NCBI GenBank assembly: GCA_030950085.1
Contig: JAUZRW010000072.1
Span: 1 to 54,318 of the forward strand
DNA length: 54,318 nucleotides
Direction of reading: 5' to 3'
From: Anaerolineae bacterium
GTDB taxonomy: Bacteria; Chloroflexota; Anaerolineae; Aggregatilineales; Phototrophicaceae
This document shows, one piece after another, positions 8,101 through 15,791 of this stretch (its first letter is position 1; each line of letters opens with the position of its first letter). A program made the translations under genes and the position numbers. The notes beneath the pieces were generated by a model. The model saw only the letters and a list, made by a program, of their open reading frames with translations, had not been told where the DNA came from and did not search any database.

Positions 8101-9822
8101 CTATTCGGAACGAACCCATTCAGCGACATTCCATAGTTCGGCATCCCAAGCGTTCATTTGGACACCTTCTACAGTATTGCTGTGAGCTGAAACACTACCG
8201 CGATAAATCAACGGAATCATCACACCATCTTGAACAAGTAAGTCGTTCATCTGGATGGCGAGAGAAGCGCGTTCATCAAGGTCAGCTGTGTCTGACATGG
8301 CTTGAACCAGTGCGTCATATTCTGGGTTGCAGTAACGCGGTACGTTGTTACCAAGCCAGTTATTGTCGGGACCGGACACTGAAGAGCAAGTCCATGCAGC
8401 CATATAGGTTTCGGGGTCTGGACCCGATGAGCCATTGGTGTACATTTCAATGTCAGCATAGAACTTGCCATAGGTATCGGGGCTGGCTGGGTCGCCGCCG
8501 AAGAAGACCGCAGCGTCAATATTACGGAGTTCAACTTCAATACCGATTTCTTCCCACCACTGTTTAATCAGAGCTTGTGTGTTCTGACGGACAGCATTAG
8601 TGGATGTCTGATATAAGATGGACATTGGGATACCATCATATTCACGGATACCGTCACCATCACTATCGACAATACCTGCTTCATCGAGCATCGCATTTGC
8701 GCCATCAATATCTTGTGTCAGGCAGCTATCGTTATTGCTGGAAGCATAGGCTGGTGGTCCAGGGAGGACATTACAAGTAGCAATGCCACCTGCGCCATAG
8801 AGTTGTTCAGCAATGATGTTACGGTCAATTGCCATCGACATGGCTTGGTAAACGACGGGGTCATTTAAGAAGGGATGACCATTTGAACCATCTTCTGCCC
8901 AAACTGAGCGTGCATCGCCTAGTGCGGGGTCGGGGTTGGTCTGGTTCATCATCAGGCGTTCCACGTTAGTTGCGAAGCCAACGATGACAGTGCCGAGACC
9001 AGCCGATTCCATCTCTAACAGAACATCTGGTGCGATTTGCAAATTCCATGCGTAGTCTGCTTCACCTGTTTCCAAAACAGCGCGTGCTGCGGATTCGGCA
9101 TCGCCGCCGCCTTTGAAGACCACACGGCTAAAGTACGGTTGACCTTCAACACGGTAATTTTCGTTGACTGTGTAGGTGACAACATCGTTAGCGAGGAATT
9201 CATCTACAACATAGGGACCAGTACCAATGGGACCAAAGTTCTGGTCAGTGCAGTTTTGTGCATTTGCGCCGATACAATCTGCAAATTGTGCTGCTTGGAT
9301 GATGGGTGACTGGAAGCTGACAAAAGGTCCATAAGGATATGGTTTCGGTCCATCGAATGTTATGACAATGGTAAGGTCGTCCATTGCCTCTACGGAAGCC
9401 ACGCCATCAAAGAAGGTAAGTTGGGCGCAACCTGTTTCTTCATTGGTACAGTATTCATAGGTGAAGACCACATCGGCAGAGGTTACAGGTGTACCATCTG
9501 ACCACAAGAGACCTTCTTGGAGTGTCCATGTGATGGTTGTCAAGTCTTCCGACACACCACCATTGGCAACGGTGGGAATATCAGCAGCAAGGAATGGAGT
9601 CAAAACGCCATCGGGGTCAATACGAGCGAGTGGTTCTAGGACGAGTGCAGCAGCTTCAAGTTCTTTTGTACCACCCGACAGATACGGGTTGACATTGGAT
9701 GCTGCTTGCCAGAAAAGGATATTGAGCGTGTCATCAGCTTGTGCCGAGACAATCCCAAGCCCACCTGTCACCATCAAGAAGACGAGTAACAAGCTAGTCA
9801 TTTTGATAACGCTACGTTTCAT
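8101..9822 (-). CDS. ABC transporter substrate-binding protein, family 5 (peptide-type)
   Basis: Extracytoplasmic solute-binding protein of 573 aa. An N-terminal signal peptide (MKRSVIKMTSLLLVFLMVTGG, ending near VSAQA) lacks a lipobox cysteine, so it is probably released or retained by other means. The mature part has the SBP_bac_5 pattern: ILFWQAASNVNPYLSG, a 'LEPLARIDPDG' block, ITWTLQEGLLWSDGTPVTSADVVFTYEY near residues 86-115, GTGPYVVDEFL, and the C-terminal ALVQAMSDTADLDERASLAIQMNDLL. GGAAGG precedes the ATG. It is first in an operon with two permeases, preceded by a good promoter at 9886-9914 and followed by an mRNA hairpin. The ligand is not determined. Confidence 0.92.
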   Translation of the reverse strand: MKRSVIKMTSLLLVFLMVTGGLGIVSAQADDTLNILFWQAASNVNPYLSGGTKELEAAALVLEPLARIDPDGVLTPFLAADIPTVANGGVSEDLTTITWTLQEGLLWSDGTPVTSADVVFTYEYCTNEETGCAQLTFFDGVASVEAMDDLTIVITFDGPKPYPYGPFVSFQSPIIQAAQFADCIGANAQNCTDQNFGPIGTGPYVVDEFLANDVVTYTVNENYRVEGQPYFSRVVFKGGGDAESAARAVLETGEADYAWNLQIAPDVLLEMESAGLGTVIVGFATNVERLMMNQTNPDPALGDARSVWAEDGSNGHPFLNDPVVYQAMSMAIDRNIIAEQLYGAGGIATCNVLPGPPAYASSNNDSCLTQDIDGANAMLDEAGIVDSDGDGIREYDGIPMSILYQTSTNAVRQNTQALIKQWWEEIGIEVELRNIDAAVFFGGDPASPDTYGKFYADIEMYTNGSSGPDPETYMAAWTCSSVSGPDNNWLGNNVPRYCNPEYDALVQAMSDTADLDERASLAIQMNDLLVQDGVMIPLIYRGSVSAHSNTVEGVQMNAWDAELWNVAEWVRSE

Positions 9823-10147
9823 GTGTTACCTTCCAAAAAAATGTGTTTATGAATATTTTAGCAAAGCGGATGCTTGCTGAATGCGAGTATACCCCGTGTT
9901 TAGCATCGTTGCAAAGTGTCATCTAAGAATTGAACAGCTTAAATAGAAAACATCTCCAAAGATTGGCAACTCTGATGCAAATGCTGTGCTTCGGAATTTA
10001 ATGTACCATATAATTGTGTAATTCTTGTGATGAGAGCGCGGCAGATTTGTGAAAAAAATATTGGACTCTGTCATTCACTTGCCACAATGCAATCGCTTCG
10101 GTAAAACAACAAGTAATGGAAACTTGACTAATATTTAGGAAATGATA
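9823..10147. other. Divergent intergenic region (325 bp)
   Basis: Gene-free stretch between the ABC transporter operon (minus strand) and the Memo-like gene (plus strand). It holds the transporter promoter at 9886-9914. On the plus strand there is a TATAAT at 10009-10014 without a clear -35 box, about 130 nt before the Memo-like start. I see no RNA gene or further ORF with a ribosome site. Confidence 0.5.
9886..9914 (-). promoter_or_regulatory. Promoter of the peptide-type ABC transporter operon
   Basis: On the minus strand TTGCAA (9909-9914), a 17-bp spacer, then TATACT (9886-9891). This matches the sigma-70 consensus well and lies about 60 nt before the binding-protein start codon. Confidence 0.75.
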
Positions 10148-11035
10148 ATGGCAGAACTTGATAGAGATAAATTACAAGAAGAAATTCATGAACTCTATGC
10201 CCGTGAACATGCTGAGTTAGGTGCGAAAGGCACACTCGAACATTTAGAAAAATCAGAGCAATGGGATTTTTCCAATACATTGCGAGAGGGTGGTGTATTA
10301 GTTTTTCCTCATGCTGGTGTGCAAGATTGCGGCTATCAGATAGCAGCTTGTGTACGGGCGGCACTCGATAGTGGGGCAGACCGTGTTGTGGTGATTAGCG
10401 TTCTCCATGCCTTCACACAAGATATGGAAATGGCACGGCGGCGTGTGGCGGATGGTGGGAATCCTGCTGATGAAGTATTTTGGGGCATTCAAGGAGCAGG
10501 CATTGAGGGACGTAAAGAATGGACAGGCGACCATGCTCTCATTAGTTGGCGGCATTTTTGGGATGCGGAGATAAAGCGGCGCAGCTTAACGGCTAGTCAA
10601 ATTCCTGAAGTGATTGAACGTTATCCCTATTTAGCAGGAGGAAAGCCAGAATTATTGCCGGGTATAGATGATTTGCAAGCGTTGGTCAAAGATGCTGCGC
10701 TTGTGTCTACTGCGGATGCCTTTCATCATGGCATAGGCTATGGGACACCGCCCGATGAAGCTTTTTTCCCTGATGCTGATGGATTAGCAAGGGCGCAATC
10801 TATGTTAGAAGAAGGCATGGCGACACTGAGTAAGGGTGATTATTGGGGTTACAATCAACATTGTGTGACCGCAAAAAGTGATGCCCGTGATGCGGGACAA
10901 GTGTTTCGTTATTTGCGCGGTGCGATGACGGGGCGTGTGGTCGATATTACGTACAGCGATGCGTCAGAACTCTATAATCAACCCAAGCCAACGTGGGTTG
11001 CGGCGGCTCTCATGGAGTGGACACTCAACAAATAA
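10148..11035 (+). CDS. Memo-like protein (AmmeMemoRadiSam system protein B superfamily), divergent
   Basis: Cytoplasmic protein of 295 aa, probably a divergent Memo-fold member related to extradiol-dioxygenase-like and nitrilase-like proteins. Landmarks in order are VLVFPHAGVQDCGYQIAACV (Memo has a PHAGY..SG block), RVVVISVLHAF (Memo has a GPSH strand), DHALISWRHFWD (Memo EHSxEVQLPFL position), and LVSTADAFHHGIGYGTP (Memo SSDFSHYG position). The histidines at these sites are kept, but the surrounding motifs are altered. The other components of the AmmeMemoRadiSam trio are not next to it. ATG 10148 is chosen over ATG 10142 because TAGGA (10136-10140) is 7 nt before it. The reaction is unknown. 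Confidence 0.5.
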   Translation: MAELDRDKLQEEIHELYAREHAELGAKGTLEHLEKSEQWDFSNTLREGGVLVFPHAGVQDCGYQIAACVRAALDSGADRVVVISVLHAFTQDMEMARRRVADGGNPADEVFWGIQGAGIEGRKEWTGDHALISWRHFWDAEIKRRSLTASQIPEVIERYPYLAGGKPELLPGIDDLQALVKDAALVSTADAFHHGIGYGTPPDEAFFPDADGLARAQSMLEEGMATLSKGDYWGYNQHCVTAKSDARDAGQVFRYLRGAMTGRVVDITYSDASELYNQPKPTWVAAALMEWTLNK

Positions 11036-11044
11036 GCCTCACAA

Positions 11045-11073
11045 AAAAATGCCCACGCAATTCGGGCATTTTT
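11045..11073. terminator. Bidirectional terminator between Memo-like gene and tRNA-Arg
   Basis: AAAAATGCCC (11045-11054) and GGGCATTTTT (11064-11073) form a perfect stem flanked by A and T runs. It can end the plus-strand gene and the minus-strand tRNA transcript. Confidence 0.85.
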
Positions 11074-11080
11074 ACTTTTG

Positions 11081-11154
11081 CGCCCCCGGTAGGACTCGAA
11101 CCTACGGCCTAAGGATTAGAAGTCCTTCGCTCTCATCCACTGAGCTACGGAGGC
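11081..11154 (-). tRNA. tRNA-Arg (anticodon UCU)
   Basis: A complete 74-nt cloverleaf on the minus strand. The acceptor arm is GCCTCCG / CGGGGGC with one G-U pair. The D arm is GCTC...GAGC. The anticodon stem is AAGGA/TCCTT with loop CTTCTAA, giving anticodon TCT at 11118-11120. The variable loop is AGGCC, the T arm is GTAGG-TTCGAGT-CCTAC, and the discriminator base is G. The 3' CCA is not encoded. It reads AGA (and AGG by wobble) arginine codons. Confidence 0.95.
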
Positions 11155-11306
11155 ATCTTGTTAATATTTGTACTTACCGAAACTCTGAATATACTTTCAA
11201 TGTTTCGAGAAACAGCATACGCATTTTTATTGTGAATGTCAACCGTCTAAAAGTTTATGATGGTTCATAATGTGTCATTTTTAGAACGAACTTCCAGCGA
11301 ATCGTA

Positions 11307-11335
11307 TTGTGAATCTGCCCACAGTGCTATATAAT
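11307..11335 (+). promoter_or_regulatory. gyrB promoter
   Basis: TTGTGA (11307-11312), a 17-bp spacer, then a perfect TATAAT (11330-11335). Transcription from here would give a leader of about 120 nt before the gyrB start. Confidence 0.75.
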
Positions 11336-11374
11336 ATATAGAAGAGAGGGCTATTTTTCTTATCTTCTATAAGC

Positions 11375-11418
11375 GGGGCGGTGCTGCCGAAACGAGACAA
11401 CACTCACGCCCCATTTTT
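11375..11418 (+). promoter_or_regulatory. Terminator-like hairpin in the gyrB leader (candidate attenuator)
   Basis: GGGGCG (11375-11380) can pair with CGCCCC (11407-11412), and the pair is followed directly by ATTTTTATTT. The inner GTG/CAC can extend the stem across a bulge. The hairpin lies between the gyrB promoter and its ribosome-binding site, so read-through must be allowed; this suggests conditional termination. It might instead end an unrecognised short RNA. Confidence 0.45.
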
Positions 11419-11464
11419 ATTTGTCCGATGAGTCCATAACATTGAAGTTTACTGAGGAATATCT

Positions 11465-14400
11465 ATGCCTCCCAAAGCAAAAAATTCAACTAATCAGCAA
11501 GGTTACGATGCAAAAAACATTCAGTCTCTTACCCCTCGCGAACATGTTCGTTTGCGTCCGGGTATGTATGTTGGTGGTACTGACAAACGAGCCTTGCATC
11601 ATCTGATTTATGAAGTGGTTGATAATTCGATTGATGAGGCGCTGGCTGGACGCTGTGACCATATTGAAATCATATTACATGATGATGGTTCTGTGTCAGT
11701 GGGCGATAATGGCGCAGGTATTCCTGTTGATATGCACGAAACAGGTAAGTCTGCCCTTGAAGTAGTCATGACCGAACTCATGACCGGTGGTAAGTTTGAT
11801 AACGATGCCTATACAAATAGTGGTGGTTTGCATGGTGTCGGTGTATCAGCTGTTAATATGCTTTCAGAAGAATTCATTTCAACGGTGTTTCGGGATGGTT
11901 ATGTATGGCGACAAGTCTACAATGAAGGGGTGCGAAGTACTGATGTCGAAAAATTGCGCCCGATGGAAGATGACGAACCCACAGGCACACTGCAACGATT
12001 CTTCCCAGATTTTACTGTCATGGACGAAAACGAATTTAGCTATAGTACACTAGCGCATCGCTTCAGAGAAATGGCATTTGTTACAGGTGGAATCACCCTG
12101 ACTCTGCGTGACGAACGTGTCAAACCGATTCCGGATGAAGTGACCTATTATTTTGATGGTGGTATTGCATCATTCGTCAAGTATCTTAACCGTAATCGTA
12201 AATCACTACATGATGTTATCTATGCCCAAAAGGATGTTGAATTTGAAGATAAGAAAGGCAATCCATACAGCGTTGGTGTAGAAATTGCTTTTCAATACAG
12301 TAATTCAGCTACCACGACTGAACTTCCTTTTACAAATACCATCAATACCCCTGATGGCGGTACGCATGTCACGGGCTTGCGTTCAGCGATTACGAGTATT
12401 TTGAATCGCTATGCCCGTAAAATCGGCGCATTGAAAGAGAAAGAGACGAATTTCAGTGGCAATGATACGTTAGAAGGTCTAACGGCGATTGTTAGTGTCA
12501 AACATCCTGACCCACAGTTTGAGAGCCAAACAAAGGTAAAATTGCTGAATCCCGAAGTGCAGGGGGCAGTGTCACAGGTGGTATCGGAGGCACTGCTAGA
12601 GTTCATGGAACTTAATACACGCGATGCACGCCGCATCATTGATAAGTGTATGACCAGCAAGCGAGCGCGTGAAGCGGCGAAAAAAGCCCGTGATTTGGTG
12701 CGTGGCGGACCCTCTCTGTTAGAAAGCAGCACCCTTCCGGGCAAATTGGCAGATTGCTCTCAACATGGCGAAAATGCCGAAATCTACATCGTCGAAGGCG
12801 ACTCTGCCGGTGGTTGCTTCTCTGGCGACACAAAAATTGCGCTTGCCGATGGACGTAATTTGACATTTGAAGAGCTAGTCAAAGAGCAAGAAGAAGGCAA
12901 AGAACACTTCATCTACACAATTCGCAATAACGGGACAGTTGGACTTGAACAGGCTCTTCATGCGCGAGTGACAAAGAAAAATGCACAAGTCATTCGCTTG
13001 ACTTTGGATAATGGCGAAACAATAACTTGTACTCCTGACCATCTATTTATGCTGCGCGATGGGTCTTATAAAGAAGCACACGGTTTAACATCTAATGATT
13101 CAATTATGCCACTCTACCGTAAATTATCGGATGTAACTGAATCAGGTATCACAATTGATGGTTATGAAATGACATGGGATCCGCGCTCCGATAGTTGGTT
13201 GTTTACACATGTCCTTGCTGATTGGTATAACCGTTGGATAGGGAACTATAAGGAATCTGCGGACGACCATCGTCATCATGTAGACTTTAATAAGTTGAAC
13301 AATAATCCAACAAATATTCAACGAATGCCAGCAGATGAACATCTGAAACTTCATCAGGAACATCTTTTACATACCCTTCATCGCCCTGATGTCATTGAAA
13401 AATGCCGCGAAATTCACCAAACTGATGAATATCGCGCAATGATGAGTGAAAGAATGCAGAGACCAGAGACTCGTGCTATCTTGTCTAAACAGGCGCGTAA
13501 GCAATGGGAAGATGAAGCATATAAATCATATATGGTAGAAAAATGGCGTAAATTCTATGAAAGTAATTCTGAATATCGCCAAATGAATCGTGAACGACTA
13601 AATGAGGCACAGATAGAGTATTGGAGTAAGGAAGAAAATCGCCAATTCCAAGCTGAAAGGGTACGTCAATTTTTTATAGACAATCCTGATGCTCGTAAAA
13701 CATTATCTGAACTTGCAAAAGAGCAATGGCAAGATGAGGAACTTTTGGAATGGAGACGCAAGAAAACAGCAGAGCAATGGATACCAGAGTTTAGAGAGAA
13801 GCGGCGTGCTACATTAAATCAAACTTACTATAACAAAACAATTTCGACATTAAAACAAATCGAAATTGAACAGGGTGAGCTCAATATTAACGCCTATCGA
13901 GAATTCCGTATCAAGTCGCGTGATAAATCATTACTGCGCTTTGACACCTTTTGTAACCGATATTTTGATAGCGATCAGAAACTCGCTCGCGAAGCCGTAA
14001 GTAATTACAATCATCGTATTGTAAAGGTGGAGTATCTGATTGAAGCAATGGATGTCTACGACATTGAAGTGCCGAATACACATAATTTTGCTCTAACAAG
14101 TGGTGTCTTTGTTCATAATAGTGCAAAACAAGGTCGTGACCGTCATTTTCAGGCGATTCTGCCCCTGCGCGGGAAGATTCTCAATACAGAACGTGCTCGA
14201 CTAGACAAAATTCTCGATAATAACGAAATTAAGTCGCTGATTTCAGCATTGGGAACGGGTATTCACGATGATTTCGATGTTAATAAATTACGCTATGATA
14301 GGGTAATAATTATGACTGACGCTGACGTTGATGGAAGTCATATCAGAACACTGCTATTAACATTCTTCTTTCGGCATATGCTCCCATTGATTCAAGAAGG

Positions 14401-14752
14401 GCATCTATATATTGCACAACCGCCGATTTATCTGCTCAAGCAAGGGAAAAATTTGCAATATATCTACCCACAAGCTGGCTTGAACGATGCGGAAATTCTG
14501 GTCAAGTCGCTCAAGAAGTACAAAAACCCTGACCGTGTGGGTGTGCAGCGTTATAAAGGTCTCGGCGAAATGAACCCTGACCAATTGTGGGAAACCACCA
14601 TGGATCCCGAACATCGGACACTGTTACAGGTGACAATCGAAGATGCAGGAGCGGCTGATAGCGTTTTTGATATGCTGATGGGTGCGAGTGTTCCACCCCG
14701 TAAACGCTTCATTCAGACTAATGCGAAGTTAGTCAAGAATCTTGATGTTTAA
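11465..14752 (+). CDS. gyrB: DNA gyrase subunit B precursor containing an intein
   Basis: ATPase subunit of DNA gyrase; with GyrA it introduces negative supercoils. The 1095-residue precursor becomes a 660-residue GyrB after removal of the intein at residues 451-885. The N-terminal GHKL ATPase has NSIDEAL (N54), DNGAGIPVDMH and GGLHGVGVSAVNMLS. A transducer domain follows. The TOPRIM domain begins at EGDSAGG (E444), is interrupted by the intein, and resumes at SAKQGRDRHFQAILPLRGKI. Its metal-binding acidic triad DADVD is at residues 952-956 of the precursor. The C-terminal block YKGLGEMNPDQLWETTMDPE is conserved. GAGGA (11454-11458) precedes the ATG. The gene has its own promoter and ends before two hairpins; gyrA is not in the window. 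Confidence 0.97.
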   Translation: MPPKAKNSTNQQGYDAKNIQSLTPREHVRLRPGMYVGGTDKRALHHLIYEVVDNSIDEALAGRCDHIEIILHDDGSVSVGDNGAGIPVDMHETGKSALEVVMTELMTGGKFDNDAYTNSGGLHGVGVSAVNMLSEEFISTVFRDGYVWRQVYNEGVRSTDVEKLRPMEDDEPTGTLQRFFPDFTVMDENEFSYSTLAHRFREMAFVTGGITLTLRDERVKPIPDEVTYYFDGGIASFVKYLNRNRKSLHDVIYAQKDVEFEDKKGNPYSVGVEIAFQYSNSATTTELPFTNTINTPDGGTHVTGLRSAITSILNRYARKIGALKEKETNFSGNDTLEGLTAIVSVKHPDPQFESQTKVKLLNPEVQGAVSQVVSEALLEFMELNTRDARRIIDKCMTSKRAREAAKKARDLVRGGPSLLESSTLPGKLADCSQHGENAEIYIVEGDSAGGCFSGDTKIALADGRNLTFEELVKEQEEGKEHFIYTIRNNGTVGLEQALHARVTKKNAQVIRLTLDNGETITCTPDHLFMLRDGSYKEAHGLTSNDSIMPLYRKLSDVTESGITIDGYEMTWDPRSDSWLFTHVLADWYNRWIGNYKESADDHRHHVDFNKLNNNPTNIQRMPADEHLKLHQEHLLHTLHRPDVIEKCREIHQTDEYRAMMSERMQRPETRAILSKQARKQWEDEAYKSYMVEKWRKFYESNSEYRQMNRERLNEAQIEYWSKEENRQFQAERVRQFFIDNPDARKTLSELAKEQWQDEELLEWRRKKTAEQWIPEFREKRRATLNQTYYNKTISTLKQIEIEQGELNINAYREFRIKSRDKSLLRFDTFCNRYFDSDQKLAREAVSNYNHRIVKVEYLIEAMDVYDIEVPNTHNFALTSGVFVHNSAKQGRDRHFQAILPLRGKILNTERARLDKILDNNEIKSLISALGTGIHDDFDVNKLRYDRVIIMTDADVDGSHIRTLLLTFFFRHMLPLIQEGHLYIAQPPIYLLKQGKNLQYIYPQAGLNDAEILVKSLKKYKNPDRVGVQRYKGLGEMNPDQLWETTMDPEHRTLLQVTIEDAGAADSVFDMLMGASVPPRKRFIQTNAKLVKNLDV
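12815..14119 (+). mobile_element. GyrB intein with HNH-type homing endonuclease domain
   Basis: In-frame 435-residue insertion between the two glycines of EGDSAGG and SAKQGRD. It begins with Cys451 (CFSGDTKIALADG, block A). It has block B with ITCTPDHLFML near residues 519-529 and block F (DVYDIEVPNTHNFAL), and ends with block G GVFVHN, Asn885, followed by Ser886 as the +1 nucleophile. All splicing residues are present, so it should splice. The middle holds an HNH-like centre (DDHRHHVDFNKLNNNPTNI, near residues 598-617) and then repeated basic helical units rich in W, K and R (about 635-800) that look like DNA-binding NUMOD-type repeats. The same insertion point and similar size are known for the Synechocystis GyrB intein, so this is an established intein allele that spreads horizontally. 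Confidence 0.95.
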
Positions 14753-14856
14753 GCAATAAAGCCCCTTTCGGGGGTTCATTGTATCTTACACAAATGATAA
14801 TGTGAGAGTGAAGCTACAGGTTCACCCAATCTACATTGTTAAACAAGTATGGCAAT

Positions 14857-14889
14857 GAAAAAGCACCTCTATTTTGCAGGTGCTTTTTT
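14857..14889. terminator. Bidirectional terminator between gyrB and the nuclease gene
   Basis: GAAAAAGCACCT (14857-14868) pairs with AGGTGCTTTTTT (14878-14889), giving a long stem with flanking A/T runs. A smaller GC hairpin (CCCC-TTTC-GGGG, about 14762-14773) lies just after the gyrB stop codon. Confidence 0.85.
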
Positions 14890-14894
14890 GATTC

Positions 14895-15716
14895 TCAGAA
14901 TTCAATTTCAGCAATCTGGTCAATGTCGATTTCAAAGTCGGCTAAATCAACATCATCAGTGTCCATAGTATCCCAATCCACTAATGAACCAGCTTGTGTA
15001 CCTCTGTCGCATAATGAGCGATACGTACAGAAGCGACAACGGGGCATATCTTCGGTTAATGGAAAATCAGGTCGTGAGTCAATTTCATCTACGAGATGCA
15101 GTAAATTAGCTTCATGTGTAGCGAATTGCTCTTTATCATAAGTAAAACTTAAGGTTGCCCCGTCATGCTCTGCATACCAATAACGCATCTCGATTTGTTC
15201 GGGTTCAATGGTTTGACCCTTATTGAGATGACTACCACCTTTTGCTAGGACATAGCGATAAACAATCGTTTGCAATTTCTTCGCTAACCATTCTCGACGG
15301 GGTATTTTGCGTGATGTTTTCCAGTCGATAATGATGGCTTTATCCCCGATTGCTACCACGTCAAATTTTGCCAATAAAGCATATTTGCCTAGTGGAATAG
15401 TCAATGTTCGTTCAGGAAAACGGGTTTTAGGCATATCTGTCAAGCCGTTTTTGAGGTACGTCTCGAACCACTGTCTGACACTCTCATCACTAATATGCTT
15501 TGTGAGTGTGTCGGCAGGAATACCTAACAAGTGCTGATGTACCAATTGATGAAAACGCTGTCCTTGTTCCATGCGTTTTTCAAACTCTAGCATCTCATCG
15601 ACTTCTGCTGCTGGCCAACGCTGCCGTTGCAAGTATTTCAACTGAAAACGACGCGGACAATCGACGTAATCTTGCAAACTCGACGGGCTGAATACAAAAT
15701 CTTCTGGCAGATTCAT
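14895..15716 (-). CDS. RecB-family PD-(D/E)XK exonuclease with a four-cysteine Fe-S site
   Basis: Stand-alone nuclease of 273 aa related to the C-terminal nuclease domains of AddB/RecB and to Cas4. In order: SPSSLQDYVDCPRRFQLKYL with Cys20; the motif I region GQRFHQLVHQH; KFDVVAIGDKAIIIDWKTS, containing the two aspartates and the lysine of the catalytic centre; the downstream Q...Y motif (LQTIVYRYVLAKG); and CRFCTYRSLC with Cys227, Cys230 and Cys236. Cys20 plus this trio is the pattern of the AddB-type 4Fe-4S staple. The acidic C-terminal tail (DTDDVDLADFEIDID) might contact partners. It is the last gene of an operon with two SF1 helicase-like genes, and all catalytic residues appear intact. 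Probable role: end resection for recombination, or defence against foreign DNA. Confidence 0.85.
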   Translation of the reverse strand: MNLPEDFVFSPSSLQDYVDCPRRFQLKYLQRQRWPAAEVDEMLEFEKRMEQGQRFHQLVHQHLLGIPADTLTKHISDESVRQWFETYLKNGLTDMPKTRFPERTLTIPLGKYALLAKFDVVAIGDKAIIIDWKTSRKIPRREWLAKKLQTIVYRYVLAKGGSHLNKGQTIEPEQIEMRYWYAEHDGATLSFTYDKEQFATHEANLLHLVDEIDSRPDFPLTEDMPRCRFCTYRSLCDRGTQAGSLVDWDTMDTDDVDLADFEIDIDQIAEIEF

Positions 15717-15753
15717 GATTTTTACCTGATACGCAACTAAAAATTGATAAGTT

Positions 15754-15791
15754 CCCCTCCTTAATGCTTTGGGGAGGGGCTAGGGGTGGGG
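15754..15791. repeat. Dispersed GC-rich palindromic repeat at a gene junction
   Basis: CCCCTCC (15754-15760) and GGAGGGG (15773-15779) form a hairpin, followed by CTAGGGGTGGGG (15780-15791). This looks like the short intergenic repeats common in Chloroflexota and cyanobacteria. It spans the end of the helicase gene: the final residues HPHP and the TAG stop of that gene are encoded by the repeat. Confidence 0.6.

Larger units (their letters stand above)
11155..11464. other. Intergenic region between tRNA-Arg and gyrB (310 bp)
   Basis: Divergent gap. The gyrB promoter (11307-11335) and a 5' leader with a terminator-like hairpin (11375-11418) occupy the right half. On the minus strand TTGAAA (11195-11200) followed by TAAGTA (11171-11176) is a weak candidate tRNA promoter. 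No other gene is visible. Confidence 0.5.

Noticed and set aside
13400-13850. Repeated W/K/R-rich helical units in gyrB that could be a separate repeat protein or frameshifted gene
   Set aside because: They are in frame inside the intein and fit the DNA-binding repeats of its homing endonuclease region.
14759-14776. Small CCCC/GGGG hairpin after gyrB as the main terminator
   Set aside because: The tail is TTCATTGT, not a T-run; the hairpin at 14857-14889 is a much better terminator.
15754-15791. Hairpin as a rho-independent terminator between helicase and nuclease genes
   Set aside because: No T-run follows and the nuclease gene continues in the same operon; the sequence fits a dispersed repeat better.
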